Made by a program: the position numbers and the translations under genes
Shown: positions 39,601 through 51,958 of the stretch, piece after piece
Layout: each line of letters opens with the position of its first letter
Numbering within the stretch: the stretch's first letter is position 1
Origin: Rhizomucor pusillus
Taxonomy: Eukaryota > Mucoromycota > Mucoromycetes > Mucorales > Lichtheimiaceae
DNA length: 64,000 bases
Direction of reading: 5' to 3'
Assembly (NCBI GenBank): GCA_900175165.2
Contig: FWWN02000624.1
Location: forward strand, 109,939 to 173,938
The notes under the pieces: generated by a model
Told to the model about the DNA's origin: nothing
The model's input: only the letters and a program-made list of their open reading frames with translations
The model's database searches: none

Positions 39601-41663
39601 TTAAGCGACAGGTCATACCAAAAATCTATGCAAAAACGGGGATTTCCACTCACTGAGATATAAATAGATTCTGGCATTGATGGTTCAAGAGATCGCAAAA
39701 TACCTCCATCAGGTACCCTCCCATGCTTGGATACCTTCACAAGTAACGGCCTGGAGTCTATCATCAATTATCACAGCGCATCCAAAAGTCAAGGATTTGT
39801 TACGTTTAGTAACAAACGACCTATTGATTCCGTTTACGATATCTGCTATTGAGGATCTCTATCAAGTGGAGTCATCATCTTCTAGTTTGGAAAACGATGA
39901 GGAATCTATAAATCCCTTGCTTCAATTATGTTTCAGCAAAGCCGAAGCCAGACTGCGAGAACAGGTATATCGAAAGTTTTACAACTATGCAAAAGAGATT
40001 GCTAAAGAAACTTGAAAGGCTTCATTCTATATTTCGAAATATAGAGATGCTTTGAACGCATTCAGCCGAGATCTAGAACATTTCCAATGGTTTAATGCAC
40101 CTTATTTACAAAAGCAATGGCCATTGATACCAAGCAAGGTATGTGTGGACCTTGTAAACATGGTACTTTAGACTGGACACTTATTTTTATCAACTAGCTT
40201 CTTGTTCGGCTGTCGGATGCACCTGATAGATTGCAACATTCTGCCCAAATCCTTCAGGAGCTGGATCTTCAATTTGTGCAAGTCGTGAAGCAAGCACAGA
40301 TGCCCGTACGAGAAGAGCTAAAGGAGATATGGACGAGAGCTTACCGAGAAGAGCTGGAGAAGGTAAACTTTGCTGTGAAATATAATCGATGCCAAGCTTG
40401 CTAAAACTGGAAAGTGCATGGAAACGATGGACATTTTCAACACCTTCAACCATATGGAGAGTTGCCGCATTGGATTCACGCAGGCTACTATATTGTATGA
40501 GGATGTGCTGGAAACTTTGCGAGTATTTACAGCGAATCAAGAAACAAGGCAAGTTAATCGTACTAGGAGAATCCTAAATCCGTAGCTCATCCGTTAGTTT
40601 CCAGTCAAACACATGACAACGACGGTGCAACAATGGTAAAATATACGATGCAATTTACAGCTGGTCTTATCTTAAGGCTTACACCTGTTGATAGATGGTG
40701 CCCAAGACAAGCATTGATGACGTTAGGGAAAAGCTGGTTCCAGTCACTAGTCTACTTTCAACACTCAAATCGCCGATTGACGGCGTCGTTTCTCTCTTGG
40801 AGTCCATCATTGTGCCGGACATCGATACGGACAATGAACTGAAGCCTGCACAGCGGAGTGCTCAGGTACATTATTTGTATTGTTTCTGTTTAATTCTCAT
40901 GTCCTAACGCTAGTTCCAACTAGGTTATATTGGATCAAATTTCTTTTATACAGAAGGAAGTCGCAAAGATCAATGGTGAGACGAACAATAACCGTTCCAA
41001 AGGAGACACAAAAACCGAGTGGACGTTTGCGGAATTGGTACGTATTATGCTTCGAAGTCCTGCTATATGGACTGCTTTTCCTAAACGCAGTAAACCTGTT
41101 AGATATCATCTGTCCAAAGCATCTCCAACGCTGTTGGAGAATTATTCTCAGCGATTAGAAACTTGGAAGAATCAACGTCCACAGAAAAGCTTGCTGAAGA
41201 AAAAGATTCAACGCTCAAACAAGGAGACCAACCGCCGAATAGCGAAGTGCAGCTGATAGGCGACGTTGAAAACGGAAGCGACCATTATGTTAACGATACC
41301 GATTCACCATCACTGGAAGATGTAAAAAGGGACGAAGGTATGGGAATTAGAAAACTCGGCAATGATTGAAGCTGTATTGTAATTATTGTACAGGTCCTGC
41401 AGCAGCAACAACGTCCACAAACTTGAAACGGAACGCTGAAGTGATGGCAATCATGCAGAGGATAAGGGCAAAGTTAGAAGGTAGAGATTTCGGCGCACAA
41501 CAGAGTCTTGGTGTATCAGAGCAGGTAAAGTCTATGTCATTTTCCCTCATACCTAGAAACATTTCTGATACAAACGGCTATGTAGGTTGCAAAGACAATC
41601 GAGCAAGCAATGTCTGTAGAGAATCTAAGTGCATTGTATGAAGGATGGACTAGCTGGGTATAG
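30681..41663 (+). CDS. SMG1: SMG1, PI3K-related kinase of nonsense-mediated mRNA decay
   Basis: An 11-kb multi-exon gene (dozens of introns, mostly 45-70 nt) encoding roughly 3,000 residues, from ATG 30681 to TAG 41661-41663. A disordered N-terminus is followed by helical repeats, including the SMG1-type block FQDIIDLLVGWHVE around 31.5 kb. The largest exon (34978-38091) holds the FAT-like region and the kinase domain, with SIIGYIIGLGDRHLDNMMV (catalytic loop) and [20 protein letters not shown] (DYN metal site typical of SMG1). A long insert of about 1,000 residues separates kinase and tail, as in animal SMG1. The end VENLSALYEGWTSWV is a FATC motif. SMG1 phosphorylates UPF1 to commit transcripts to decay. 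Confidence 0.95.
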
Positions 41664-41907
41664 AAGCACAAGGCATGCCATTCGTAGTATAATATCAAGC
41701 GCTACCATGTATGATGGTCCACAACGATTCATCCTTTGGCCACCCGCACGTTTATATGCTTGAAACGCACAACGTTTATCTGCTCTGCAAAGGCTTGCAT
41801 AAACAGGCGAACTGAATGTGCTAATCAGCACAAAATGAACGGCAATTATTTGTATTTACGTTGCATGGCGAGATGAGAAATAATAAAATAGGGCAAATCA
41901 TAACGAT

Positions 41908-43043
41908 TTATTTCGTCTCAGATTGTGTTGAGGCACTAGGAGCTTCTCGTACTGATAATGTTTCCTGAGGCTTATCTTCCTTCTTTTCAGCAGATGGGGC
42001 GAGTACTCCCTCTCCTTTAAGATTTTCAATCTTGTTGTCAATGAGATTGTGAAGGGCGATCACCGCACGAACGAGACTGGACAGGTAGATCATAAGCAGT
42101 TGGTCGTTCGTCTTTGTGCTGAATGCTTTGACCATGTCTGGTGCTTCGAGGTTAGGTAAAAGGTTGAAAATATCTTGAAGGTTGTAGATGATCTGATGAT
42201 TGACAGGTAATTTGCCGGATACTACTTTCTCCAAGTAATCTCGGATCTCTTCTAATCGTCCCTGAAGACCGGCCAGAGAGCCAAGCTGTGCGCTGATACG
42301 TGTTGACAGTGTACCGACTGCGTTGTCTTTGATGTCACGAAGTAAGTGCTCTACACCAATTTCCTCCGCTTCTTCAGCAACGATTTCGGATGGGACATGC
42401 ATAAAGGTCTTTGTAGTAGCTGTGCCATCCTATGTGAAGTTGTTAAATGCTAAATCCAAATAAAATCAGATCGAAAACTTACATCCTTGATTTCTTCGAT
42501 GGCAAAGTATGCATCGGTTGGTATTTCCACGTCTTTCGGTTTAACATCGACAATGACCAAGACAGGATTAGGAGTGTAGCGCTTAAACAATTCGTTGATC
42601 TCCAAATCGGACGAACGCAGCTTTGGGCCGCTATGGTACCAACCGATCATCTTCTCCTTTGCTATAAAACAGCTTGAACATGTTCTAGTCTGTCGCTATC
42701 CTCACGCCCTTGCTTACCGTTTACTTTTTTGAACATTGCGTTCATGGCTTCAATGTAGTTGTGATCCAAGAACCATACAGACGGATCCTTTTCATCTTCT
42801 TCAAAGGGAACTATAAAAGAGTTGGTTATTCTCTGAGCATATATGCAGTGAATTGGCTTGAATCGTACCAGCAAAACTGTTTGACACGTTGACGGTCTTG
42901 CCTTTGTTCTGACCGAGCAGCACACCCACGACTCGTTTCCGGGTATCTTTGGCAACACGATTGTAGTGATCTGTGGCTGAAAGTAGCACTAGTGGATGTA
43001 CTTGGACGACGGTAGAAGGTGAAATTGTGGTGGTAGTTGGCAT
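41908..43043 (-). CDS. RPN8: 26S proteasome regulatory subunit Rpn8 (MPN domain)
   Basis: Four exons (42869-43043, 42718-42810, 42483-42661, 41908-42429) give 322 residues. The N-terminal MPN domain shows [48 protein letters not shown] and [14 protein letters not shown]. As in other Rpn8 proteins the full JAMM zinc-site motif is absent, so it is a structural partner of the deubiquitinase Rpn11, not an enzyme. Helical C-terminal segments ([31 protein letters not shown]) form the lid-bundle region. It stabilises the proteasome lid in the cytosol and nucleus. It sits head-to-head with RAB2. Confidence 0.96.
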
Positions 43044-43200
43044 TTTGAGGTGTGCAGTCGAAGGTCAAGGGCAACCAAGTGAAAGGAGTTACGCGTCTCC
43101 AGCAATTCGATCTCCGTGACATCATTTTTTGGAAAAGGCGGACTTCAGGAAAGGTCGTGCACATGCAATTGAAGCATCCGTTCTTTCCAACTGCTTTGGA
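43044..43200. promoter_or_regulatory. 157-bp bidirectional promoter of RPN8 and RAB2
   Basis: The start codons of RPN8 (minus) and RAB2 (plus) are only 157 nt apart with nothing between, so both promoters must share this interval. No canonical element was located with confidence. Confidence 0.6.
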
Positions 43201-44441
<1,241 letters not shown>

Positions 44442-44803
44442 ACCTCTTTCTAGTGCTATATTCTACTCACTTAGAATATGAAGAGGTATCAGGAATATAT
44501 TCCCTTTTCTTCACTTTGTTGACCATTTTACTTGACCGTTCCTCTTCTTTCTTCATCTGAATATAATGGCTTATCTATTATTTTTATCACTTGCACATAT
44601 ATACATATATCCTTGAAACGACAAAAGTCTATGATGCGTATCACTGTGCACAAACCTTTCAGGAGAAATGACTGGTGTCTTCCGGCTGCAAAATACAGCT
44701 CATGTGAGACGTCATGGCCATCATCGATGGCGCAGAGTTTAAAAGCCGCGATACAAGATCATTTTCCAACTTTTCATCCCTGTTCCCTTTTTCCCCACGA
44801 ACC
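44442..44803. other. Intergenic region between RAB2 and the NPC2-like gene
   Basis: The 362 nt hold the RAB2 3' UTR and the promoter of the downstream gene. The open frames present have no protein-like content. Confidence 0.4.
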
Positions 44804-45539
44804 ATGACCAAACCGGCTATTGTCCTCGTTATCCTGTCGCTTTTCCTGTTTATTGACAGTACCATTGCATTCAGCCTCCCAAGCTGGTGCCATTTAGACT
44901 ATTTCAGGTCTTTGCAATGGACAACGACGACAACTCGCGATACCGACATGATCTCGGACTGCAGTGCGTGCTATTTTGACACAGACTAGAAAAAGAAGAT
45001 TTTACTCAATATCTGTACTTATCACATTCGTTTAGGTGATGAAAAGTATATATTGGATATTCAGAACATTACCTTGACTCCTCCAGATCCCAAACCGGGC
45101 GATGAGCTCCTCATTGAGGCAACCGGCTACCTGAAGGAAAGAGTTGATTACGGAGCCTACGCGGATGTCACCGTCGCACTTAATCGCAGATTCATTCTCT
45201 TGAGAAAAACCTTTGATATTTGCGAGGAAATGGAAAAGAACGACGCACAGATAAAATGCCCAGTAGAGCCTGGACTCTTGAAGGTATTGGAACATTATAC
45301 TCATTGCAATGAAATAAACAAACATGCTGAATGACAACTTGCAGGTTACGCAAACGGTCACGTTACCCAAAGAAGTGCCGAAGGTGAGTTTTCTGAACTA
45401 TCCCTCTTCCTTATCAACAGCTTCACTGAGAGCATTCGTATCTTCATTGCAGGCACGATTTTTGGTTCACGTTCGGGCCAATAATTACAACGAGGCTAAG
45501 CTCGCTTGTTTAAACGTGGTTGCAGATTTCCGCCATTAA
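44804..45539 (+). CDS. NPC2-like ML-domain lipid-binding protein
   Basis: Four exons (44804-44963, 45036-45283, 45345-45383, 45453-45539) give 177 residues. A signal peptide (MTKPAIVLVILSLFLFIDS) leads into an ML domain: KYILDIQNITLTPPDPKPGD, VDYGAYADVTVALN, KTFDICEEMEKNDAQIKCPV, a linker TQTVTLPKEVPK and a final strand ARFLVHVRANNYNEAKLACL. The spaced cysteines match those of the family. Fungal members are phosphatidylglycerol/phosphatidylinositol transfer proteins, and NPC2 relatives carry sterols in the vacuolar lumen. The protein should be secreted or vacuolar. Which lipid it carries is not decidable here. Confidence 0.93.
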
Positions 45540-45629
45540 ACGCAGCAAGTTCCTTTACGATGAAATAGGATAACTTGTCTGAAACTTGTCTGAGAATTTT
45601 ATTTGTCGTAGTGATACCTGTTTATCGAT

Positions 45630-47033
45630 TTAAGGCTTTGCAGGCGCCAGTCCTACAGCAGATTTACCAAAATCATAAACGGAATAGTAGCTACGGAGGA
45701 ATGTATCACCCATGATGATAAGTGGTGTTCTCGCTTCGGCGATACCAGAATAGCATAATTCTTCGCCGTCGTCGCTTCCAGGCGCTGCTCGTTCACGAAC
45801 CAAATCGGCCATATTCATAGAGAACTCGTGCTCACCCAGAGTAAATACAACTTGAGCGTCTGCATCTGCTGACTTGAGCTCGCAAGGAAGCCTCCAACCA
45901 TACATGTTGCTAAAGCTGGCACCTGGAATGGCTGCATGGATAGCTTCCGACAGTTCAGTGGGAAGGATAATCAATGTAGTACCGGTATCAATGATGGCTT
46001 GAAGTGGTTTCTCCAGAATTTCCTGGCCCTTGACCTTGACGCCGTTGAATGGTACTTGCCAATACTTTTCGACGCTTACGGGAATATACTTTAATTCGCC
46101 CTCATAGTGCTTTGGATTTGTTTGACCAAACGTCTATGGATTGAAGATGACAAAGGTGAGTTAGGATCTCCTTTTCTATCTATATCGAATACTTACAATT
46201 TCACCCTTGCCACCATCGCGGGCATGACCAAGCCATACGCCTACTTCGGGAGACTTGATAATTCCTTCGTTGTACATTGCTTGAACGACAGATTGCTTAG
46301 TGCCAGTGTAAGAGAGAGACGGGAAGGAAAGACCAAAGATGCCATCCAGTTCAGGGTCTGTTGCAAAGTCCATAGACATGGATACGGCGAGTCCAATGGT
46401 CTGGTTTGCTACAGATAGGTCATCGAGATGAATAGTATCTGTTGCTGTGATGCCTTGCACACCAGATCCATCGCCGTAGCGAAGAGCCCAAGTCTCGTTG
46501 CCAGTCGCCAAGCTGAAAGTGCTTGAATCCGTGGGATCAAACAGTGGATGCTGACCGCACCGAGCACAATCAACATACGGCACCCAGATATCGGCACTGC
46601 CGGTATCGAAGTCCATCGAGAATATCTGAGGAGGCGTTCCGATGCCAATTTTTCCAACGTACTTGAAACATTTGGGTTAGCTTCGTTGTCGCTTTCCTGC
46701 ACCAGTATAATACGTTGTAAATTTACCTCCACATCGACATGTACGCTGGACAGATCAATGGTCGATGCAACCAAATCAAGTTGCGTTGATGACATCCTTG
46801 GACTTTCAAGACCATACTTGTTTAATGCTTGCTTCAATCTTGCGGGAGTGTTAAGCACTCTGCCTGTTTTCTGAGTCAAATCAATGCTGATATTTCCAAG
46901 TTAGCCATCCATTGATTGTGCGCAAGTCAATTAAATAATCTACATACTTGAGGATATTCGGTATAGGCTCTGCATAGCCCAGCTGTGCAGACAGCAAAGT
47001 AATCGTCGCCAGAAAGGTCAAAGTAAACTTCAT
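45630..47033 (-). CDS. Pepsin-type aspartic protease
   Basis: The gene starts at ATG 47033 (MKFTLTFLATITLLSAQLGY, signal peptide) and ends at TAA 45630. A propeptide-like segment (LNTPARLKQALNKYGLESPR) precedes the mature enzyme. The first active site is FSMDFDTGSADIWVPY with YGDGSGVQG as flap; the second is QAIIDTGTTLIILPTE. A C-terminal IIMGDTFLRSYYSVYDFG is the standard A1 ending. Both catalytic aspartates are intact, so an active secreted or vacuolar protease is expected. The CxxC loop (CARCGQH) is present, but only one disulfide-like pair is obvious. About five exons; the last-exon join near 46.1 kb was inferred. Confidence 0.93.
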
Positions 47034-47360
47034 TATTGGCGAGCCAATTCAAGTTAGATTTATACTATGCGGGTCCTCTCGTAAGAGTTTTTGCAGTGAA
47101 AACGATTCCCTCTTTAAATATTCTTTTTGGAGATGATCTTTAGGAGGGAATAAATATACAGTTCGTATTCGCCGAGACTGCTTGAATAGACTACACTGCA
47201 AAGCGTATTGGCAGAGTTCGCTTCAGGTAGGATGTCTCGCAGTATTTTTTGATGCCACATCGGAAGTAACATTTTAATTCAAGAAACTGTTTGTCAATCT
47301 TTTCTGCGGGTTCTGCTTTGCAAACAAGCAAGCTTTCGGAACACGCTAAACAACATACCC
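47034..47360. promoter_or_regulatory. Divergent intergenic region between the protease and F-box genes
   Basis: The start codons lie about 334 nt apart on opposite strands, so the interval should carry both promoters. No specific element was identified. Confidence 0.4.
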
Positions 47361-47367
47361 ATGCTTC

Positions 47368-48756
47368 ATGACAAGAGACTTGCCTCCAGAAATCATTCTC
47401 CTGATTTGCCAGAATCTCTGCAGGAAGGATATCATTCGTCTTTTAACTATCAACTGGAACTGGTTTACGATTGTGGGCACGCTGCTTTATAATGAAATTG
47501 TTCTCTATACGCGTCATGATCTTTATGCGTACCGAAATCTCTTCAATGAGACACGCCGACGACGCAATGTAACTCAAGATCACGGATTCTACTCTCGGCA
47601 AAACTATGGGCATTTCGTGCGAACGTTAGATCTTTCCAAATATCAAGCCAAACATATTATTACAGATACCATTCTCGATGATCTCACAAGAGATTGCATC
47701 AATCTTGAACGCCTAAACCTGTACAACTGTCATGCAATATCAAGAAAGGCTCTTTGGCATGTAATGGATAACTGTCCAAGGATCCGGCATTTGAATCTGG
47801 CATTTGCTACCAAGGTTGATGCCAAGTTCCTCGTCCATGATCGGACGAGATTCATCGAAACACTGAATATCGATGGAATCAATGATTTCTTCAGCACTTG
47901 TAAAGGAAAAGATATTGCAAAAATACGACTTTCGTCTTTGCGAACGCTTGAATGCAGCAGCAGCAATGTATTACAGATAATGGCAGCATTGTTACCGTAC
48001 GATTGCTTGGAAACCATTGTCATTACAGGAAGCGAAGCTCGCATTATCCAAGACTTCCTGTCTTCTTGTGCGAGCCACTTACGTGTTGTCCGTCTTAAAC
48101 AATGCTTGCGCTTAACTGGCGAGACACTAGCTCGGCTTCCTACGTCACTGGAAAGACTAGAGTTTGAAGCTTGCCGTGTTTCGGCACAAGCATTGGCATA
48201 TATCACTATGTACGATCACCTTGAGACGCTGAACATCAGGGGAGCAAATATCTCGGAGGCCGAAGCACTGCAAATTTTACACAGATGCTCGTCTCATTGC
48301 CTTAAGCGCCTCTTTACTGCAACATCACTGACGCGTGGTAGCATCGATACCCTTTTGCATAAATTTCATAACCTTACACATGTTGCTCTAAAATGCAATG
48401 CGAACGCTGATGAAGATCTGCCCTCCTTACCATCGACCGTTACATATCTCGAAATTGACGATGCCGAAGAACGTCTCTTTAGATGGAGCAGTTCGAGCAT
48501 ACGGGAATTGTTATTCCTTGGCATCCTGACTGAAAAGGTTTTGGAGCTCTTTCCAACATGGTTTCCAAACGTCGAGATCCTTTACGTTCGTCGCATGGAG
48601 TACACAGAAGATCAAATATTAGGCTTTGTAGACCAGTTGCCAAACCTCCGAGGTGTCTATTCACTGGGAAGAACATTCACACAAGAAAAGCTACGCCGAA
48701 TGGAGCAATTATATCATGAATGGCGAAACTCTTTGGATTTCTTTGGACCTCGATAG
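47368..48756 (+). CDS. F-box/leucine-rich-repeat protein
   Basis: A single-exon frame of 462 codons begins MTRDLPPEIILLICQNLCRK, a typical F-box start (about residues 3-45). Leucine-rich repeats follow, with repeat-like units such as LERLNLYNCHAISRKAL, IRHLNLAFATKVDAKF, LRVVRLKQCLRLTGETL and LETLNIRGANISEAEAL. Such proteins are substrate receptors of SCF ubiquitin ligases: the F-box binds Skp1 and the repeats bind the target. The target cannot be predicted. Lack of introns is notable against its neighbours and may mean recent retroposition, though many fungal F-box genes are intron-poor. Confidence 0.85.
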   Translation: MTRDLPPEIILLICQNLCRKDIIRLLTINWNWFTIVGTLLYNEIVLYTRHDLYAYRNLFNETRRRRNVTQDHGFYSRQNYGHFVRTLDLSKYQAKHIITDTILDDLTRDCINLERLNLYNCHAISRKALWHVMDNCPRIRHLNLAFATKVDAKFLVHDRTRFIETLNIDGINDFFSTCKGKDIAKIRLSSLRTLECSSSNVLQIMAALLPYDCLETIVITGSEARIIQDFLSSCASHLRVVRLKQCLRLTGETLARLPTSLERLEFEACRVSAQALAYITMYDHLETLNIRGANISEAEALQILHRCSSHCLKRLFTATSLTRGSIDTLLHKFHNLTHVALKCNANADEDLPSLPSTVTYLEIDDAEERLFRWSSSSIRELLFLGILTEKVLELFPTWFPNVEILYVRRMEYTEDQILGFVDQLPNLRGVYSLGRTFTQEKLRRMEQLYHEWRNSLDFFGPR

Positions 48757-49047
48757 CTGACAGTTTAGATTATTTTACTTCAGCCAGGCAAATCTGGGCC
48801 ATCAGGTCTGTCAATGTTCACAAGGCATGGGTGTGCGAGGGTTACTCCACCACCGTTTCTTGCATAAGTGCCTCTTTTTTTCCACATGTCTCCCCACCTC
48901 GATCTCCCTTTTTAAATCCTGTATACTATGATGTTTTAGGTGTCTTTAGTTTGCACCGGTTTTCTCCCTACTTTGTAATTTTTCTACTTATATCTATATA
49001 CGTAAAGTGCTCTGACGCCAAAATCCCGACCGCTTGTCCTGATAACT

Positions 49048-49344
49048 TTATTGCAAGAGACGTACTGTACATGTAAAGACGACAGAATATATACAAGGGT
49101 ATGCACATGATCGCATCACTTGAAATTGCTCGAGTACGTATTGGTTGTTCCAGTGTGGTGAAGGTATCGGGCAAGTTGAATTCGTCTTCTGATGGTGCTC
49201 CATGGTTTTGGTGAAATACTCATCGTCGTCAGAATCGTTTTCGTCGCGCTTTCTGGATGGGAAGGCCTTGAACTGCCCGATTGTGTGTTGCACAAGTGCT
49301 TTGACGCTCCAAGCCATATACAATACGTTCCGTAAGGAAGGCAT
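49048..49344 (-). CDS. Possible small protein of unknown function
   Basis: A frame of 98 codons (starting MPSLRNVLYMAWSVKALVQH, ATG at 49344) contains an acidic patch (SRKRDENDSDDDEYF) and three cysteines in the tail. Its stop codon is part of AATAAA, which would serve as a polyadenylation signal. A T-rich acceptor-like site (ttctattccag) lies just upstream, so an earlier exon is possible. No domain or homologue is recognised. It may instead be an antisense artefact of the 3' UTR of the F-box gene. Confidence 0.3.
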   Translation of the reverse strand: MPSLRNVLYMAWSVKALVQHTIGQFKAFPSRKRDENDSDDDEYFTKTMEHHQKTNSTCPIPSPHWNNQYVLEQFQVMRSCAYPCIYSVVFTCTVRLLQ

Positions 49345-49589
49345 AAGTCGTGTATGACATAAGCTGGAATAGAATTACAAGCAGAGCATCAAGAAGTATT
49401 GGTTGAATTGTTATTAGACCGACTTCTTCAGTCTTCAATCAATCGTCACATCCCGTCGTAATAAGCTGTAGAAAAACTTTTCAATGGACGTTGTTCTGCT
49501 TTTTCAGAATTAAATAGAAATCTCGACGACTTGTTTATCTCTTGTTGTTGTTAGCTTAGTGTAAGATTCCAGCAGGTCTTCAATTTTGC

Positions 49590-50693
49590 TCAGGATTGTT
49601 GCTGTACGTATCCTCGGTATTCTTGCCGTTCTCTCTTCCTCCGAATTCCAGCTTCTTCCTCAGAATCAGATTCAATTTTCTTCCGGCTTTCTTTTGCGCC
49701 AGTTCTTCGTTGCCTTGCGGTAGACGATTCAGATTTTAGAGTCACGAATTGAATCCGGTACCCCTCTTGTATGACCGATTTCGGCCATGAGTGCTTGGTC
49801 ATCTTCTCCCAGTTTTGGCCAAACCTCTGTAGTCGGCCGCCTGGTGGGATGCCATCGAGCGGTATACTGTAGTGTTCGGTTGTCCGACTGGGTGGGACTT
49901 GTGATACCTGTAGTGGTTCTGTTGTCTCTGATCGTTCGTGTGATCTGCTTCGCCAAAAAAGTGTTTTGGGTGGTTGTTCCCGAATCGCTGAAATTTTTCC
50001 CCATGTCTGTTGCCATGGTCTCCTCGTCTTCGTTGCGAGGAATTTTTAAGCAGTTGATCTTCGAATCTGTTCGAATAGATTTTTTGCGCCATTTCCGAAG
50101 AGAAGGCCAGGTCCTAGTCGGTTTCATCTTCTTGCTGCCAAGCTCTTGCACTGGCTGGTAAACGTAAAGCTTTTGCTATTGTTTCTCGGACCTCGTTGTC
50201 GATTTCTTTGCCACTAGCAAAGCCGTAGATGGCCAGGCGTATACATTTTTTCCATTGCTTGTTCCAGGCACGTGTGGTCGTCCTCGCCTCCTTGTCGATT
50301 GATAATGAATTTGAGGTCTTCAAAGATTTCTGTTGCTGCTCTGGCTGCATGCCGGAGCTTATTATCGTCCCTGTATCTCGCTTGGATGGTGGCATGAGAT
50401 TCCACTGTCTTGCGCTTAAGCTCTGCCACAAAGGTCTTGTTGACGGCGCCACTTCTGGTCCATTTGTCTCCTTCATAGTATAATAAGTCTTTTGTGAACC
50501 TTTTAATATTCGATTTGAGTTCTGCACTGGTAGTGTGTTCCAAATCCGAGAAGATTTCTGCAGGTGGGTCATATTTGTTGTCTCTGTCGCGTGCCTGAAG
50601 TTGTGCACGGATGAGGTTACTGACCTCCATGACTTCGACCAGCTGGTTCTGTAACTTTAAGATTTGTTCTCTGGTCTCATCAGCTTGATTCAT
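49590..50693 (-). mobile_element. Degenerate DIRS-type retroelement fragment (gag-like part and start of RT)
   Basis: On the minus strand a coding region begins MNQADETREQILKLQNQLVE (ATG 50693), has a gag-like helical domain and is broken by a frameshift at about 50220-50290 near AAAAAATG, and by an in-frame TAG at 50114-50116 after ARAWQQEDETD. It then continues as MAQKIYSNRFEDQLLKN. Near 49800 the text RLQRFGQNWEK followed by MTKHSWPKSVIQEGYRIQF resembles the start of the reverse transcriptase of DIRS-like elements, which are common in Mucoromycota. The rest of the polymerase and the tyrosine recombinase are absent. The copy is dead. No flanking repeats were seen. Confidence 0.65.
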
Positions 50694-50868
50694 GAACTCA
50701 ATTTACCACGGTGCGCGACTTGGAAAGATACAAAGATTATAACTTTTTATTTATATTACTGAGAATAAAGCGCGGCTCGGTGCCATATCGGAGTCAACCA
50801 GAATTGACTTAGGTACAACAGTCAATATAGAATTATTCTTGCTGGTATGATAGAGTGATACGAAGAGA

Positions 50869-51657
50869 TTACCAAACTCCGGGAATAAGTCGAGCACGAC
50901 GGTGCAAGCCGACTTTTTCGTGTTCAGGAAGATGGGCAGCGTACCATTCGTGAGTCCGAGCCGCACGGAGAGTGAGGTAGATCATCGGGAAAAAATTGAT
51001 AGCAACAGACACAACGTTCTGGCTCAATAAAATGATTCCAATAAATGTAAGTTGCTCTGCAGCGTAGTGAGGTGCTACACTGTAGTCAAAGAGGCCGCCG
51101 CGAGGCAAAACGTAGCTGCCCTTGCTGTCATTCTTTTTCCTTTCGGTGCGAAGTCTTCGAAGCAAGATGTGGTGGTATCCGTTGATTAGTTCGCCAGAGA
51201 TAGCACACAAAAGACCAATGGTAAGCCAATCGTTGCTAAACGCGTCCTCCGGAATGCGACGAACTATGGCAAGATTCAAGGCAGATGTAAGTGCATAAGT
51301 TGATGAAATCGCGATGGTTGTTCCTGCATCCGTTTTGCTTGTATATATGTGTACGAACGCGACCTCCAACAATCGCTTGACAAAATGGAGCAGAGTGACG
51401 ATATCGAGGACGTAAAATCTCTGAGTCGTTACTGCGTTCAAGTAAAGGAGTGCTATTAGGGCGCTGGGAGAGTAAATGAAAAACATTGCCAGCTTGGAAG
51501 GTAGGCTGCCTTTGCCGCCGAACTTGGAATAAGGTGTAGGATTCGATGACTCTGTTGCAATGGCCATCAATCCCAGGGCAAGCCCGAAAATGGTACCAGA
51601 AATACTAAGTAGCGACCAATCCGGTACATAAAGGTTGAAAACCATCGAATGACCCAT
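50869..51657 (-). CDS. Steroid 5-alpha-reductase-like membrane protein
   Basis: A single exon of 262 codons from ATG 51657 to TAG 50869. It has about six hydrophobic segments, for example WSLLSISGTIFGLALGLMAI, FFIYSPSALIALLYLN, WLTIGLLCAISGELINGYH and FIGIILLSQNVVSVAIN. The C-terminal third shows YVLPRGGLFDYSVAPHYAAE and HRRARLIPGVW, which match the steroid 5-alpha-reductase / DUF1295 C-terminal domain seen in polyprenol reductase and related enzymes. It probably reduces a lipid double bond using NADPH in the ER. The exact substrate is uncertain. Its start is 120 nt from nothing recognisable; the ORF is complete. Confidence 0.8.
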   Translation of the reverse strand: MGHSMVFNLYVPDWSLLSISGTIFGLALGLMAIATESSNPTPYSKFGGKGSLPSKLAMFFIYSPSALIALLYLNAVTTQRFYVLDIVTLLHFVKRLLEVAFVHIYTSKTDAGTTIAISSTYALTSALNLAIVRRIPEDAFSNDWLTIGLLCAISGELINGYHHILLRRLRTERKKNDSKGSYVLPRGGLFDYSVAPHYAAEQLTFIGIILLSQNVVSVAINFFPMIYLTLRAARTHEWYAAHLPEHEKVGLHRRARLIPGVW

Positions 51658-51958
51658 TCGTAAATGGAAGAAAGGAGAGGAAAGAAATAGAGAAAATAGG
51701 AAGGATCATGTCAGCAGCTTTTGTGCGTCCTTGATCTTTTCATCAGCCGCCCCGTGGACAACGTTACACCCGCCATTCTGATACTGCATCCAATATGTTT
51801 CCTACCAGAACGCGCGCGGATTTACCGCCAAGGACAAGATACATTGCTCCAATGTTGTATACTATGCACGATCGTTGCTACCTTGATTATCTACATACGA
51901 ACGACAGCACTTTAGAGAAATAGAGACGGAGAATAGCTCCAATACTACATTGATTAGT

